Below, one piece after another: positions 1 through 6,378 of a DNA stretch of 23,436 nt. Position numbers and translations under genes: made by a program. The stretch comes from a virus. The stretch covers positions 1 through 23,436 of IMG/VR virus record IMGVR_UViG_3300017971_000773. One strand, given 5' to 3'. The notes beneath the pieces are model-generated. The model had not been told where the DNA came from, made no database searches, and saw only the letters and a program-made list of their open reading frames with translations. Position 1 is the first letter of the stretch. Every line of letters starts with the position of its first letter.

Positions 1-587
1 ACCTTTACGGTTAGAATTTCCCCGCCGCTTAAATTGTATGGTTGCCCTATGCTCGAAATAATGGCCGAATTAGCAACCCAACCGGAAACCGGCGTAACGA
101 TATTGTTAATAGTACCGGCGAAACCCGTAACCGGGCCGTTATTCTCGCTATCCGCCGCTACGGACGCAAGGATCGGATCGGATCCGGCATTACTTACGGC
201 CTCGGTTGTTACAAATCGGTTACCATTGGCCCCGACCGAAACGATCCGGCCCGCGTCCAACGTTACGCCCGGATCGATATAAAGACGATCCAAGGTGGCA
301 ATGGACGGGCGGGCCGATTCTCTTTCCGCCCCGGTAATAGCCCCTACGTTATCTAGGGCCTCGTCGCTAGCACTATCGGGGTATTGAGATCGATAAACGG
401 CCCCGGCTACCTCCCATAATTCGGCTAGCTTGTCCGAAAATACGCCGGTAATTTGCCCGAAAACCGACGAGGCTAAAAGATTGGTTTCGGGGCCAAATGC
501 CGCCCTTAGATCGTTATCGATCTCGTTTTTTATGTCGTCGAATTCTTTTTGAGAAAACCCGTCCGGTAATACGCCAAAACTAGACAT
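1..587 (-). CDS. Baseplate J/gp47-like protein, N-terminal part (cut by window edge)
   Basis: Open frame on the minus strand starting with ATG at 587-585 (MSSFGVLPDGFSQKEFDDIK) and running without a stop off the left edge, so only about 195 residues are visible. The start resembles the baseplate J / T4 gp6-like wedge family: an N-terminal helical stretch (NEIDNDLRAAFG, LLASSVFGQ, LAELWEVAGAVY) with the SASDEALDNVGAITG block, followed by a beta-rich region (LDRLYIDPGVTLDAG) that continues to the edge. Family members form the baseplate wedge ring that holds the central hub. It follows the gp25-like gene by 10 bases, the usual W-J order of contractile-tail baseplates. The assignment rests on this block and the gene order; the C-terminal domain cannot be seen. 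Confidence 0.85.
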   Translation of the reverse strand, partial: MSSFGVLPDGFSQKEFDDIKNEIDNDLRAAFGPETNLLASSVFGQITGVFSDKLAELWEVAGAVYRSQYPDSASDEALDNVGAITGAERESARPSIATLDRLYIDPGVTLDAGRIVSVGANGNRFVTTEAVSNAGSDPILASVAADSENNGPVTGFAGTINNIVTPVSGWVANSAIISSIGQPYNLSGGEILTVK

Positions 588-597
588 AGCGATCCCT

Positions 598-972
598 CTA
601 TTGCGGCAATGGTACTATTAATTCGTCCTCGTAGGTTAACGGGCCCTCGGTTGTTTGACAATCAAAGCGGATCGATAGTGTCCGCGTAGTCCCCTCATAG
701 TCAAGATCTAGCCTCGTTAATCGCAAAACCCCGGCGGTACTTAGGATCGCGTCCCGAAATAGCGATCGGACTACGTTAAGATCCGGGGCCTTTATTAGGA
801 TCTCGTCGAAATAAGGGATCCCTAAACGGGTATCTAGATCCCATTCCCCGCGGAAAAATTTAAGACGGGTTTCTAGATCTTGCCTGATAGCGTCTAGGCC
901 CGTTACGAGGATTAGATCCCCGTCCGTCCCGATCTCGATATCCCCGCTATCGTCTAATTTTATATCCGCCAT
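598..972 (-). CDS. Baseplate wedge protein, gp25/GpW-like
   Basis: 124 residues. The central pattern (LDAIRQDLETRLKFFRGEW followed by DLDTRLGIPYFDEI) is typical of the T4 gp25 / P2 GpW wedge family, in which the conserved FF..G-W and LG-P-F/Y stretch joins sheath to baseplate. Length fits the family (about 110-140). The start codon shares one base with the stop of the upstream spike gene (TAATG at 974-970), implying coupled translation. The next gene downstream is the baseplate J-like protein, the expected partner in the wedge. Identification is good from motif plus order. Confidence 0.88.
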   Translation of the reverse strand: MADIKLDDSGDIEIGTDGDLILVTGLDAIRQDLETRLKFFRGEWDLDTRLGIPYFDEILIKAPDLNVVRSLFRDAILSTAGVLRLTRLDLDYEGTTRTLSIRFDCQTTEGPLTYEDELIVPLPQ

Positions 973-1724
973 TAGGTAGCCTTGGATTTTGTGGATCCTA
1001 CGCTAGATCCTGGTAATGGTGGCACAACCGGGGTTTGCGGATAGGCTGCATGTAACGGGATCGAATTAGCTACCGCTACGTTAGCGTTTATAGTGCTAGC
1101 CATATTTATAACGGCATTTTCGAGGGCGTTAAATCTGGTATCGGTCTTATTTCCAAGGGCGATCGGTTCAGCTCCATTTTCCGCCCCAATATGCCCAAAC
1201 CCGGCCCCGCTAGGTATTACGCTTACATTTCCGTCCTCTTTAATTACGATTGTAGCCCCTCCGTCTACGCCTAAGCGTAGGTTGTCCGCGTCGAAATTAC
1301 GGATCGCTTTGCTTTCGGGATATGCCCCAGGCATCGCGTAGGCGTCCGATAGATCGAACCGCCTAAAATCGTCCGGCTCTACCTCATTACCGGATCCCGC
1401 TTTGAAGTTATCCCGGCTAGCCTCGGTAAATACTAGCTCTACGAGATCCCCGGCCTTGATCGGCCAAGTGATAAAAAATCTACCGGCCCTAGGGTATTGT
1501 AGCGGTACCCGCGGAATAATCGGCAGGCTTTCGGTTATCTCGGATCCGTCCGGGTAGGCTAATTGCCTCTTAATTAGCGGCTTTACGTCTACGGTTTGGT
1601 TGCTAGCGTTTATTTTCTCAACCCGCCCCGGGATCGAGGTATGTACCTCGGCCAGCCGATAATCGATCGCGTTACGGATCAATTCCGCCAAATCGGGCGA
1701 TCTGCTAGCTTGTCCGGTACCCAT
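972..1724 (-). CDS. Baseplate spike protein, Gp138 N-terminal-domain type
   Basis: 250 residues. Residues about 10-145 match what I know of the phage Gp138 N-terminal domain: helical LAELIRNAIDYRLAEVHTSI, an OB-fold-like segment (GRVEKINASNQTVDVKPLIK), the VPLQYPRAGRFFITWPIKAGD block and the closing FDLSDAYAMPG motif. The second half (LRLGVDGGATIVIKEDGNVSV) has short beta repeats like the needle part of GpV/gp5 spikes; the C-terminus is Pro/Ser/Lys-rich. The expected role is the membrane-piercing tip below the hub. No lysozyme domain and no HxH iron-site motif is evident at the tip. The gene lies between hub and wedge genes. Confidence 0.85.
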   Translation of the reverse strand: MGTGQASRSPDLAELIRNAIDYRLAEVHTSIPGRVEKINASNQTVDVKPLIKRQLAYPDGSEITESLPIIPRVPLQYPRAGRFFITWPIKAGDLVELVFTEASRDNFKAGSGNEVEPDDFRRFDLSDAYAMPGAYPESKAIRNFDADNLRLGVDGGATIVIKEDGNVSVIPSGAGFGHIGAENGAEPIALGNKTDTRFNALENAVINMASTINANVAVANSIPLHAAYPQTPVVPPLPGSSVGSTKSKAT

Positions 1725-1746
1725 TTCCCTAACCTATCCCGTTACA

Positions 1747-2640
1747 TTAGAGGGGGCTACCCTCTATATCGGTGTACCAATCCCCGCCCCAAGTATCGCC
1801 GGTTAGGGTTGCCTTATCAATTCTAAAAAAGCCGTCTATATCGTATTGCCCATTTTTGAGGCCGGATCTTACCTGGATCTTTTTGCCGGGCGTCAATTCC
1901 GGCTGTAGTAGGGATCGGCATTTTATGATCCCCTTTTCGCCTAATTCCGGGACGCCTATAAGCCCGGTACCCTGCTGCAATAAAATAGCCTCGTTAGGGT
2001 TTATAACCCCGCCCGGCCTAATTAGCTGGATTTGCCCGTCTTGTACGCTCCAATTAAACCCGGCCCGCTTAATGATTTTATCCAATTCGTTAGAGGTTTG
2101 CCCGCTCAAAACGAGTCCTTTAACGTATTGCTGAGCGGACGATCGAGGGGCCCCCTTATCTAACTCTTGGGTTATGTTTCCGAGGCCTACCCCCAGGGAA
2201 TCCGCGGCCGTCTTTAGTACGTCCTTTAAAAGCGTAGAGGAATCGAAACTAACGTTTATCCTCGAGGATCTTAATTGCTTACCCCCGTCCGCGCTTTGCA
2301 GGGTTGTTACCCAATCCGTCCCGGCCCGATTGGTTGCCGAATATTCGACGTTACCCGAGAAAATTAGGGACGTATTACCGAAATAACCGGCCTCTATTAC
2401 CGTAGGGATCCCGGTTTGTTTTAGGGCTATTTTGGTGGGATCCGGGGCCCCCAATGCGGCCCGGGAATCTTTGGATAGGTTGTAGATCTGCAAATCGGCG
2501 GTATTAGGATCCCGCTGGATCGTCTTTTCGATCTTAAAGGTAACCCTTAGGATCGGCTTGGTTTCGCCGGTAACCGATCGGCTAGCGATCCTAACGCCCC
2601 CGATATTTAGGGCGATCTCTCGATTATATAGATCTGTCAT
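1747..2640 (-). CDS. Baseplate/tail hub protein (gpD/gp27/gp44-like)
   Basis: 297 residues. The N-terminal beta domain (MTDLYNREIALNIGG, LRVTFKIEKTIQRDPNTADL, IYNLSKDSRAAL) and the middle section (SSTLLKDVLKTAADSLG, SGQTSNELDKIIKRAGFNWS, VQDGQIQLIRPGG) are characteristic of tail hub proteins of the late-control-D / T4 gp27 / Mu gp44 superfamily. These form the trimeric ring between tube and spike. The C-terminus has GIIKCRSLLQPELTPGKKI and a GQYDIDGFFRI strand, typical of the last hub domain. The start overlaps the plug gene stop by four bases (2637-2640, ATGA). The hub-then-spike order supports the call. Confidence 0.85.
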   Translation of the reverse strand: MTDLYNREIALNIGGVRIASRSVTGETKPILRVTFKIEKTIQRDPNTADLQIYNLSKDSRAALGAPDPTKIALKQTGIPTVIEAGYFGNTSLIFSGNVEYSATNRAGTDWVTTLQSADGGKQLRSSRINVSFDSSTLLKDVLKTAADSLGVGLGNITQELDKGAPRSSAQQYVKGLVLSGQTSNELDKIIKRAGFNWSVQDGQIQLIRPGGVINPNEAILLQQGTGLIGVPELGEKGIIKCRSLLQPELTPGKKIQVRSGLKNGQYDIDGFFRIDKATLTGDTWGGDWYTDIEGSPL

Positions 2641-2987
2641 AAAATATCCGGGTAAGGCGGATCTGGTACCTCGCCCTCGGGATAGTAGATTAAAACGACC
2701 TGATTACCTAAGTCCTCGAGGCCTGCCCGCAAATCCTCGCCGGTTGTGTCTATCGCGTACAATTCCCCGGGCGGGCGGCCCTCTTTTGCGAGTAGCCGGA
2801 AAAGCGGGAAATTGGTAACTACCTTTTTGCCTTGCCTGAGCGGGTTTCCGTCCTCGTCCAAGAGATCGAAAAACCACGATTGATCCCGCTCGTTAAATTG
2901 AAACCGAAAGCGATATAGGATCGCGTCTAATTCGATCTCGAATTCGTAAGTAGCCAGATCCGTCCTCGTTGGCACAATAACCGGCAT
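2637..2987 (-). CDS. Baseplate plug protein (cyanophage Pam3 gp18-like)
   Basis: 116 residues, all-beta. The sequence LATYEFEIELDAILYRFRF, then NERDQSWFFDLLDEDGNPL and later the closing VVLIYYP motif, is the pattern of the short baseplate 'plug' domain described for the cyanomyovirus Pam3, found in many small contractile-tail baseplates between the Dit-like and hub genes. Position fits exactly: it follows the Dit-like gene by two bases and overlaps the hub start by four. In known structures the plug fills the hub lumen before ejection; that role is inferred here from family resemblance. The C-terminus is proline-rich (EGEVPDPPYPDIL). Confidence 0.75.
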   Translation of the reverse strand: MPVIVPTRTDLATYEFEIELDAILYRFRFQFNERDQSWFFDLLDEDGNPLRQGKKVVTNFPLFRLLAKEGRPPGELYAIDTTGEDLRAGLEDLGNQVVLIYYPEGEVPDPPYPDIL

Positions 2988-2989
2988 AA

Positions 2990-3574
2990 TTAACCCCCGA
3001 ATAAATTAGCTAATAATGAGTCTTGTGGGGCGGTTGTTTCCTTTGCCACTTTTTTGCCTTCTTTTTTCTTTTTAGCCCTTTGCTTTTTAACGGGGTTAGG
3101 CGGCTCTACGGTTTCCGTAGTGGCTATTATGATTTGCTCGAGGGTAATTGTGGCGTCTAGGATCTGGCCCGTATCCTTATCTCTACTAGCGTCGATATTG
3201 GCGAGGATCATATCGTCAAAATTTCGCAAATCCGTAACAACCCTAACCGGCGTTTTTGCGTCCATTATTTGCTCTAGGGCTTGGTATGCGTCCGCCACGA
3301 TCGATCGGGGGGCTGGCCCGGTACGTTGGGAGGCCGCGAATTGGATCGGGTTATTGCTAACCCAGCCTTGGATCGTAATCGTCCGAGGTAATACCCGTAC
3401 ATGGTCCGTTATGTCCGCCCCTTGCTCTACGGGGTGTTTTGTTACCTCGGCCGATCGGCTAATTCCCTCGTTTAGACTAGCGTCGAAACGGAAAAGGATA
3501 ACCGTTATTTCGTCCGTTATAGCCTCCCCTAAAGCCGCGGATCGGTTGGGCCTACTGATTAGTGCGATACTCAT
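2990..3574 (-). CDS. Dit-like baseplate/tail protein
   Basis: 194 residues. The N-terminal part has the pattern of Dit-like proteins of contractile tails: ITVILFRFDASLNEGISRSA, EVTKHPVEQGADITDHVRVL, TITIQGWVSN, then a helix with AYQALEQIMDAKTPVRVVT and a DATITLEQIIIATTE strand. This domain forms the ring linking the tube to the hub. Residues about 163-176 are a very lysine-rich segment (KKQRAKKKKEGKK), followed by an acidic/hydrophobic end (DSLLANLFGG); this tail probably is flexible or binds a partner. The start directly abuts the tape-measure stop (TAA then ATG at 3577-3572), so the two genes are coupled. Confidence 0.8.
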   Translation of the reverse strand: MSIALISRPNRSAALGEAITDEITVILFRFDASLNEGISRSAEVTKHPVEQGADITDHVRVLPRTITIQGWVSNNPIQFAASQRTGPAPRSIVADAYQALEQIMDAKTPVRVVTDLRNFDDMILANIDASRDKDTGQILDATITLEQIIIATTETVEPPNPVKKQRAKKKKEGKKVAKETTAPQDSLLANLFGG

Positions 3575-5104
3575 TTAAGCACCCTGCGGGGACGGGGTTA
3601 ATTGGTTTAGCGTCCGGCGGTTTAGCCGCTCTTGGCTACTCTCGAACCGTTCCGCGGCCTCGCTGGCAACCGCCGCCGGATCCGCCTTATTGCTTGTTAC
3701 GTTGATCTCTACTTTCGTGTTTTGATTACTGCTTACGTTAGGACGCCCGGCCGCCGCGGTAGTAGCCGCCCCCGCCGCTACGGTTGCCGGGCCGGTTGCG
3801 GCGTTTACGCCCTCATTTGCGCCGAAAAACAGATCCGCCACTTTATCCCCGAAAAACGATCCGACCGTCTTAAATGCGTCCGCTATTCGTTTTGGGATTT
3901 CAGCTATAAGGTTAAAGAATTCCTCTACTTTTTCCCGCGATACGTCAAACCAAAAGGTTATAGCCGTTATTAGGATCTCTTTTATAGCCCCGGCTATACT
4001 GCCTACTTGCTCTAGCCAATAGTTAAACTCCTCTATTAGGCCGCCTATAACCGAGTTACCGCCCTCCCCCATTGCTATTAGATCGTCGATTACCGCATAG
4101 ATCGCGAAACCAATAAGGCCCAACAAAACGATCGGGAGGCCCAAGATCGCTACCAAAACCCCGAGGATAATAACCACTTGGGTTATAGATTCCTCGAGGC
4201 CCAAAAATTCCTTAGCCATAAACACGATCAGATCGTTAATCTGAATAAAGCCCTCTGCAATTAAAGAGGCTACATCCCATATTGCGCTAAAAACGGCTTG
4301 GACTACTTTAGCCGCCCGGACAAGTGGGCCGGACATAGATCGGGCAAGATCTCGCATTGTAACCACAAAATCCGCGGCCGTAGGTAAGAATACGGCCCCG
4401 ATATCGGCCTGCAAATCCTGAAAGGCCCCGGCTAATCCACGTTGGGCATTTGCGAAACCGTCCGCGGTTTTTGCGGCGTCCCCTACGGCCCCTTGCTCGG
4501 TTAGTCGCTGCAAAATCAGGTTATACCTAAGGCTCGTTTTTTCGGCCGTAGTCATAGCCTTGGTTGATTTTGTGATCCCTTGCTCTAACGCAAATTGCGC
4601 TAGGGCGGCCTCCCTAACGTCGATACCGAGGGTAAGCAAAGGCTCGGACGATCCAACCAAACCGGCCCGCAATTTATCAAGGGCTACGTTAGGTTCGAGG
4701 TTTTGAAAGCTAGCTATATCGAAAGCTAGGCCGGTTACCCCTTGCGCCATTTCCGCGGCGGCCTCGGTAGTGCCTAGCATTGGTTTAAGTAGGGCCCCAA
4801 TATCGGCGGACATACCTTGAATCACGGCCCGCGATTGGCCGATCTCGTTTGCGGTAGCGTCCGAAAACTCTAGCATTTCGTCGGTAAGATCCCCGAATAC
4901 GGCCCCTAATTTATTGGTTACCTCGGCGGCATCGCTAGCCGCGTCGATCATGCTTTTAAAGCCTTGGGCTACAACCCCGGCGGCAAAAAAGGCCCCTACC
5001 GCTTTTACGCCCTTGGTTATTTTTCCCAAGGATCCCTCTACCTCTTTTTCGGATCCCTTATCTACCTTAAAGCCTAAAAGGGCTACCAATTCCCTAACGA
5101 CCAT
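3575..5104 (-). CDS. Tail tape measure protein
   Basis: 509 residues; the longest tail protein here and located right after the frameshifted chaperone, as expected. The N-terminal part is helical and Ala/Gly/Asp-rich (LVALLGFKVDKGSEKEV, FKSMIDAASDAAEVTNKLG), the usual start of tape measure proteins with internal PTGLAF-like repeats (QGVTGLAFDIASFQNLEP). Residues about 308-340 are a continuous hydrophobic region (VVIILGVLVAILGLPIVLLG...), a membrane segment likely to help DNA ejection across the inner membrane. The end is Ala/Thr-rich and then polar. From the common ratio of about 0.15 nm per residue, tail length would be roughly 75 nm (inference). The start overlaps the end of the frameshift extension by 11 bases. 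Confidence 0.92.
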   Translation of the reverse strand: MVVRELVALLGFKVDKGSEKEVEGSLGKITKGVKAVGAFFAAGVVAQGFKSMIDAASDAAEVTNKLGAVFGDLTDEMLEFSDATANEIGQSRAVIQGMSADIGALLKPMLGTTEAAAEMAQGVTGLAFDIASFQNLEPNVALDKLRAGLVGSSEPLLTLGIDVREAALAQFALEQGITKSTKAMTTAEKTSLRYNLILQRLTEQGAVGDAAKTADGFANAQRGLAGAFQDLQADIGAVFLPTAADFVVTMRDLARSMSGPLVRAAKVVQAVFSAIWDVASLIAEGFIQINDLIVFMAKEFLGLEESITQVVIILGVLVAILGLPIVLLGLIGFAIYAVIDDLIAMGEGGNSVIGGLIEEFNYWLEQVGSIAGAIKEILITAITFWFDVSREKVEEFFNLIAEIPKRIADAFKTVGSFFGDKVADLFFGANEGVNAATGPATVAAGAATTAAAGRPNVSSNQNTKVEINVTSNKADPAAVASEAAERFESSQERLNRRTLNQLTPSPQGA

Positions 5105-5788
5105 GTTTTCTCGCTTTCGCTTTTCGCCTTATTTCCTCTTGTGCAAAGTATTCGGAATCCTCCCTAGCGTCTAGGATCTCGTTTGCGGCCTGTACTTCCG
5201 TTATATCCCAAAAACGCCGGATTTCCTCTAGCGTAGCTACCGGGGGGTTATTGGTAACTAGCCGCCATATCGACCATTGGCGGCCTATGCGGGCGGGTAG
5301 GGTTATTCTCCCAGGATCGATCGCTGGCCTACGAACCTTATAGCGTCCGGGATTGTCTCGAAAAAAGATCGTAATTGGACGTTTAGGCCCCAAGCGGCCC
5401 ATTTATACATTAGGCCAATACGGCCCATAAAAACCACTTGAAACGAGCCTGATAACTTACCCTTGCCGTCTATAACCGTTACCTTGGCTAATTCCTCCAT
5501 TATCCAACGGGAGGTTTTAACGTCCAGGTTTTGAAATAGCTTAGATACGCCGCGGGCCAAAAATTCCGGGTTTACTTTCTTATCTAGCAGATCCGCGCTT
5601 TCCTCGATCTTGTCTTTTAGATCCTTGCCGTCCTCTTTTGCCATTGTAGCCCCGATCAACTCCCCGATCGATGGGCCTATAACCTTGCTTATGGCGTGTA
5701 GGATCTCATTAGCAACCCAAGGATCAAGCATACCCATAGTAAACGTAAGATCCTCTAGGGTTATGGTTTCGGTTGTTTGTTGCGACAT
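5094..5788 (-). CDS. Tail assembly chaperone, -1 frameshift fusion product
   Basis: Product predicted if ribosomes slip back one base at T_TTT_TTC (5366-5360). The zero frame is read from 5788 to the TTC codon ending at 5360; after slipping, base 5360 is read again and the frame continues with CGA GAC AAT CCC to a stop at 5096-5094. That gives 143 zero-frame residues plus 88 new ones (RDNPGRYKVRRPAIDPGRIT ... RRKAKARKHGR), 231 in total. The extension includes VATLEEIRRFWDITEVQAANE, a helical stretch like the T part of gpGT, and ends strongly basic. The extension has no start codon or ribosome site of its own that looks usable: the in-frame ATG at 5402 sits deep in the zero frame. The tape-measure start overlaps its end. 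Confidence 0.8.
5303..5788 (-). CDS. Tail assembly chaperone, zero-frame product
   Basis: 161 residues from the chosen ATG at 5788-5786 (MSQQTTETITLEDLTFTMGM). A further in-frame ATG exists at 5833, but it has no Shine-Dalgarno and begins right after a terminator T-tract, while 5788 is preceded by AAAGGGG with five bases spacing, so I prefer 5788. Helical, with a repeat of LLDKKVNPEFLARGVSKLFQ and TSRWIMEELAKVTV. Located between tube and tape measure, the place of lambda gpG-type chaperones, and contains the slippery site that makes the longer gpGT-like form. Such proteins coat the tape measure during tail assembly and are absent from the mature virion. Family assignment relies on place, frameshift and helical character. 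Confidence 0.82.
   Translation of the reverse strand: MSQQTTETITLEDLTFTMGMLDPWVANEILHAISKVIGPSIGELIGATMAKEDGKDLKDKIEESADLLDKKVNPEFLARGVSKLFQNLDVKTSRWIMEELAKVTVIDGKGKLSGSFQVVFMGRIGLMYKWAAWGLNVQLRSFFETIPDAIRFVGQRSILGE
5360..5366 (-). other. Slippery heptamer T_TTT_TTC for -1 frameshifting
   Basis: Reading the minus strand in the chaperone zero frame gives CGA TCT TTT TTC GAG. The heptamer T TTT TTC fits the X_XXY_YYZ rule, keeping pairing of both tRNAs after a one-base backward slip. The zero frame ends about 55 bases downstream (stop 5305-5303), and the -1 frame is open from before this point to 5094. No strong pseudoknot is obvious to me just downstream; a weak CCAG...CTGG stem is possible. 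Confidence 0.85.
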
Positions 5789-5845
5789 AGGATCCCCTTT
5801 CCGTTTCGGAGTCTTAAACCGCAATTTGGCCATTAGGTAAAGCGC

Positions 5846-5887
5846 AAAAAAAGAGGCCGCCCCGATCGGAGACTACCGAGGCGGCCC
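5846..5887 (-). terminator. Rho-independent terminator between tube and chaperone genes
   Basis: On the minus strand, GGCCGCC (5886-5880 complement) pairs perfectly with GGCGGCC (5861-5855 complement) as a seven-base, all-GC stem, with an additional inner CGG/CCG pairing, and is followed by TCTTTTTTT (5854-5846 complement). It lies after the tube stop (5937) and before the chaperone start (5788), in the direction of transcription. It would end or attenuate the message after the abundant tube protein. Confidence 0.75.
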
Positions 5888-5936
5888 TTACCCTATCGTC
5901 GAAACGATCGGGGTTTTGTTTAGTAATGGTAACCCA

Positions 5937-6359
5937 TTAAGGAATACCTCCGGTAAGGATAAGCAGATTATCGGTTTCTAGTACCCATTCCCGGTTTTCG
6001 GTTTCCCGGGCATAGGTGGCGTTCGCCGGTTGTTGCAACCAAGCGGATTCTGCTTTAACCAAATCGACGCCGGAAAGATCCTTGATTAGGAGCGGTAAAA
6101 CACCGTCCCCGCTTTGCTCGTCTAACAGACTTTGCGCCGTTAAAAGGGCGTTAGTTAGGGAGGATTGCAAAAGGGTAACCGTAACGGTGCCGGATTTATC
6201 ATTAGAGATCGCCCGGCAGGCGTCCCCCGTAGATCCAACCGCAAGGTTAACGGACGGATTATTACGGGCCGCCTCGATAAACGTACCGTCCGCAAAACCC
6301 TCCATTATGATCGGGCCCCAAGCTACAATTACTTTTTTCGGGTTATACGTAGCCGCCAT
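5937..6359 (-). CDS. Tail tube protein (DUF3277-like)
   Basis: 140 residues. Pattern of the contractile-tail tube family: N-terminal MAATYNPKKVIVAWGPIIME, then GFADGTFIEAARNNPSVNL with the VGSTGDACRAISNDKSGTV turn, the TVTLLQSSLTNALL strand-helix and a QSGDGVLPLLIKD loop. These proteins stack as hexamer rings to make the inner tube. It lies directly after the sheath gene, and the ribosome site is TAGGAGC (6374-6368 complement) followed by TTAAGAAA before ATG, the same strong site as in sheath, capsid and cement genes. High expression is thus expected. Confidence 0.9.
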   Translation of the reverse strand: MAATYNPKKVIVAWGPIIMEGFADGTFIEAARNNPSVNLAVGSTGDACRAISNDKSGTVTVTLLQSSLTNALLTAQSLLDEQSGDGVLPLLIKDLSGVDLVKAESAWLQQPANATYARETENREWVLETDNLLILTGGIP

Positions 6360-6378
6360 TTTCTTAAGCTCCTATTGG

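Noticed and set aside
3054-3578. 174-residue + strand frame opposite the Dit-like gene, and similar + strand frames such as 11906-12505 and 13112-13636
   Set aside because: They are antisense to well-recognised minus-strand genes, with compositions (Ser/Leu/Arg-rich) expected of shadows and no ribosome sites of note.
5788-5833. Alternative upstream start (MAKLRFKTPKRKGDP) for the tail chaperone
   Set aside because: The upstream ATG has no ribosome site and lies right behind a terminator T-tract; the ATG at 5788 has AAAGGGG at good spacing.
5894-5917. Possible + strand hairpin (CCCTATCG ... CGATCGGGG then GTTTTG) as terminator
   Set aside because: There is no + strand gene that it could end, the stem has a mismatch, and T-tract is interrupted.
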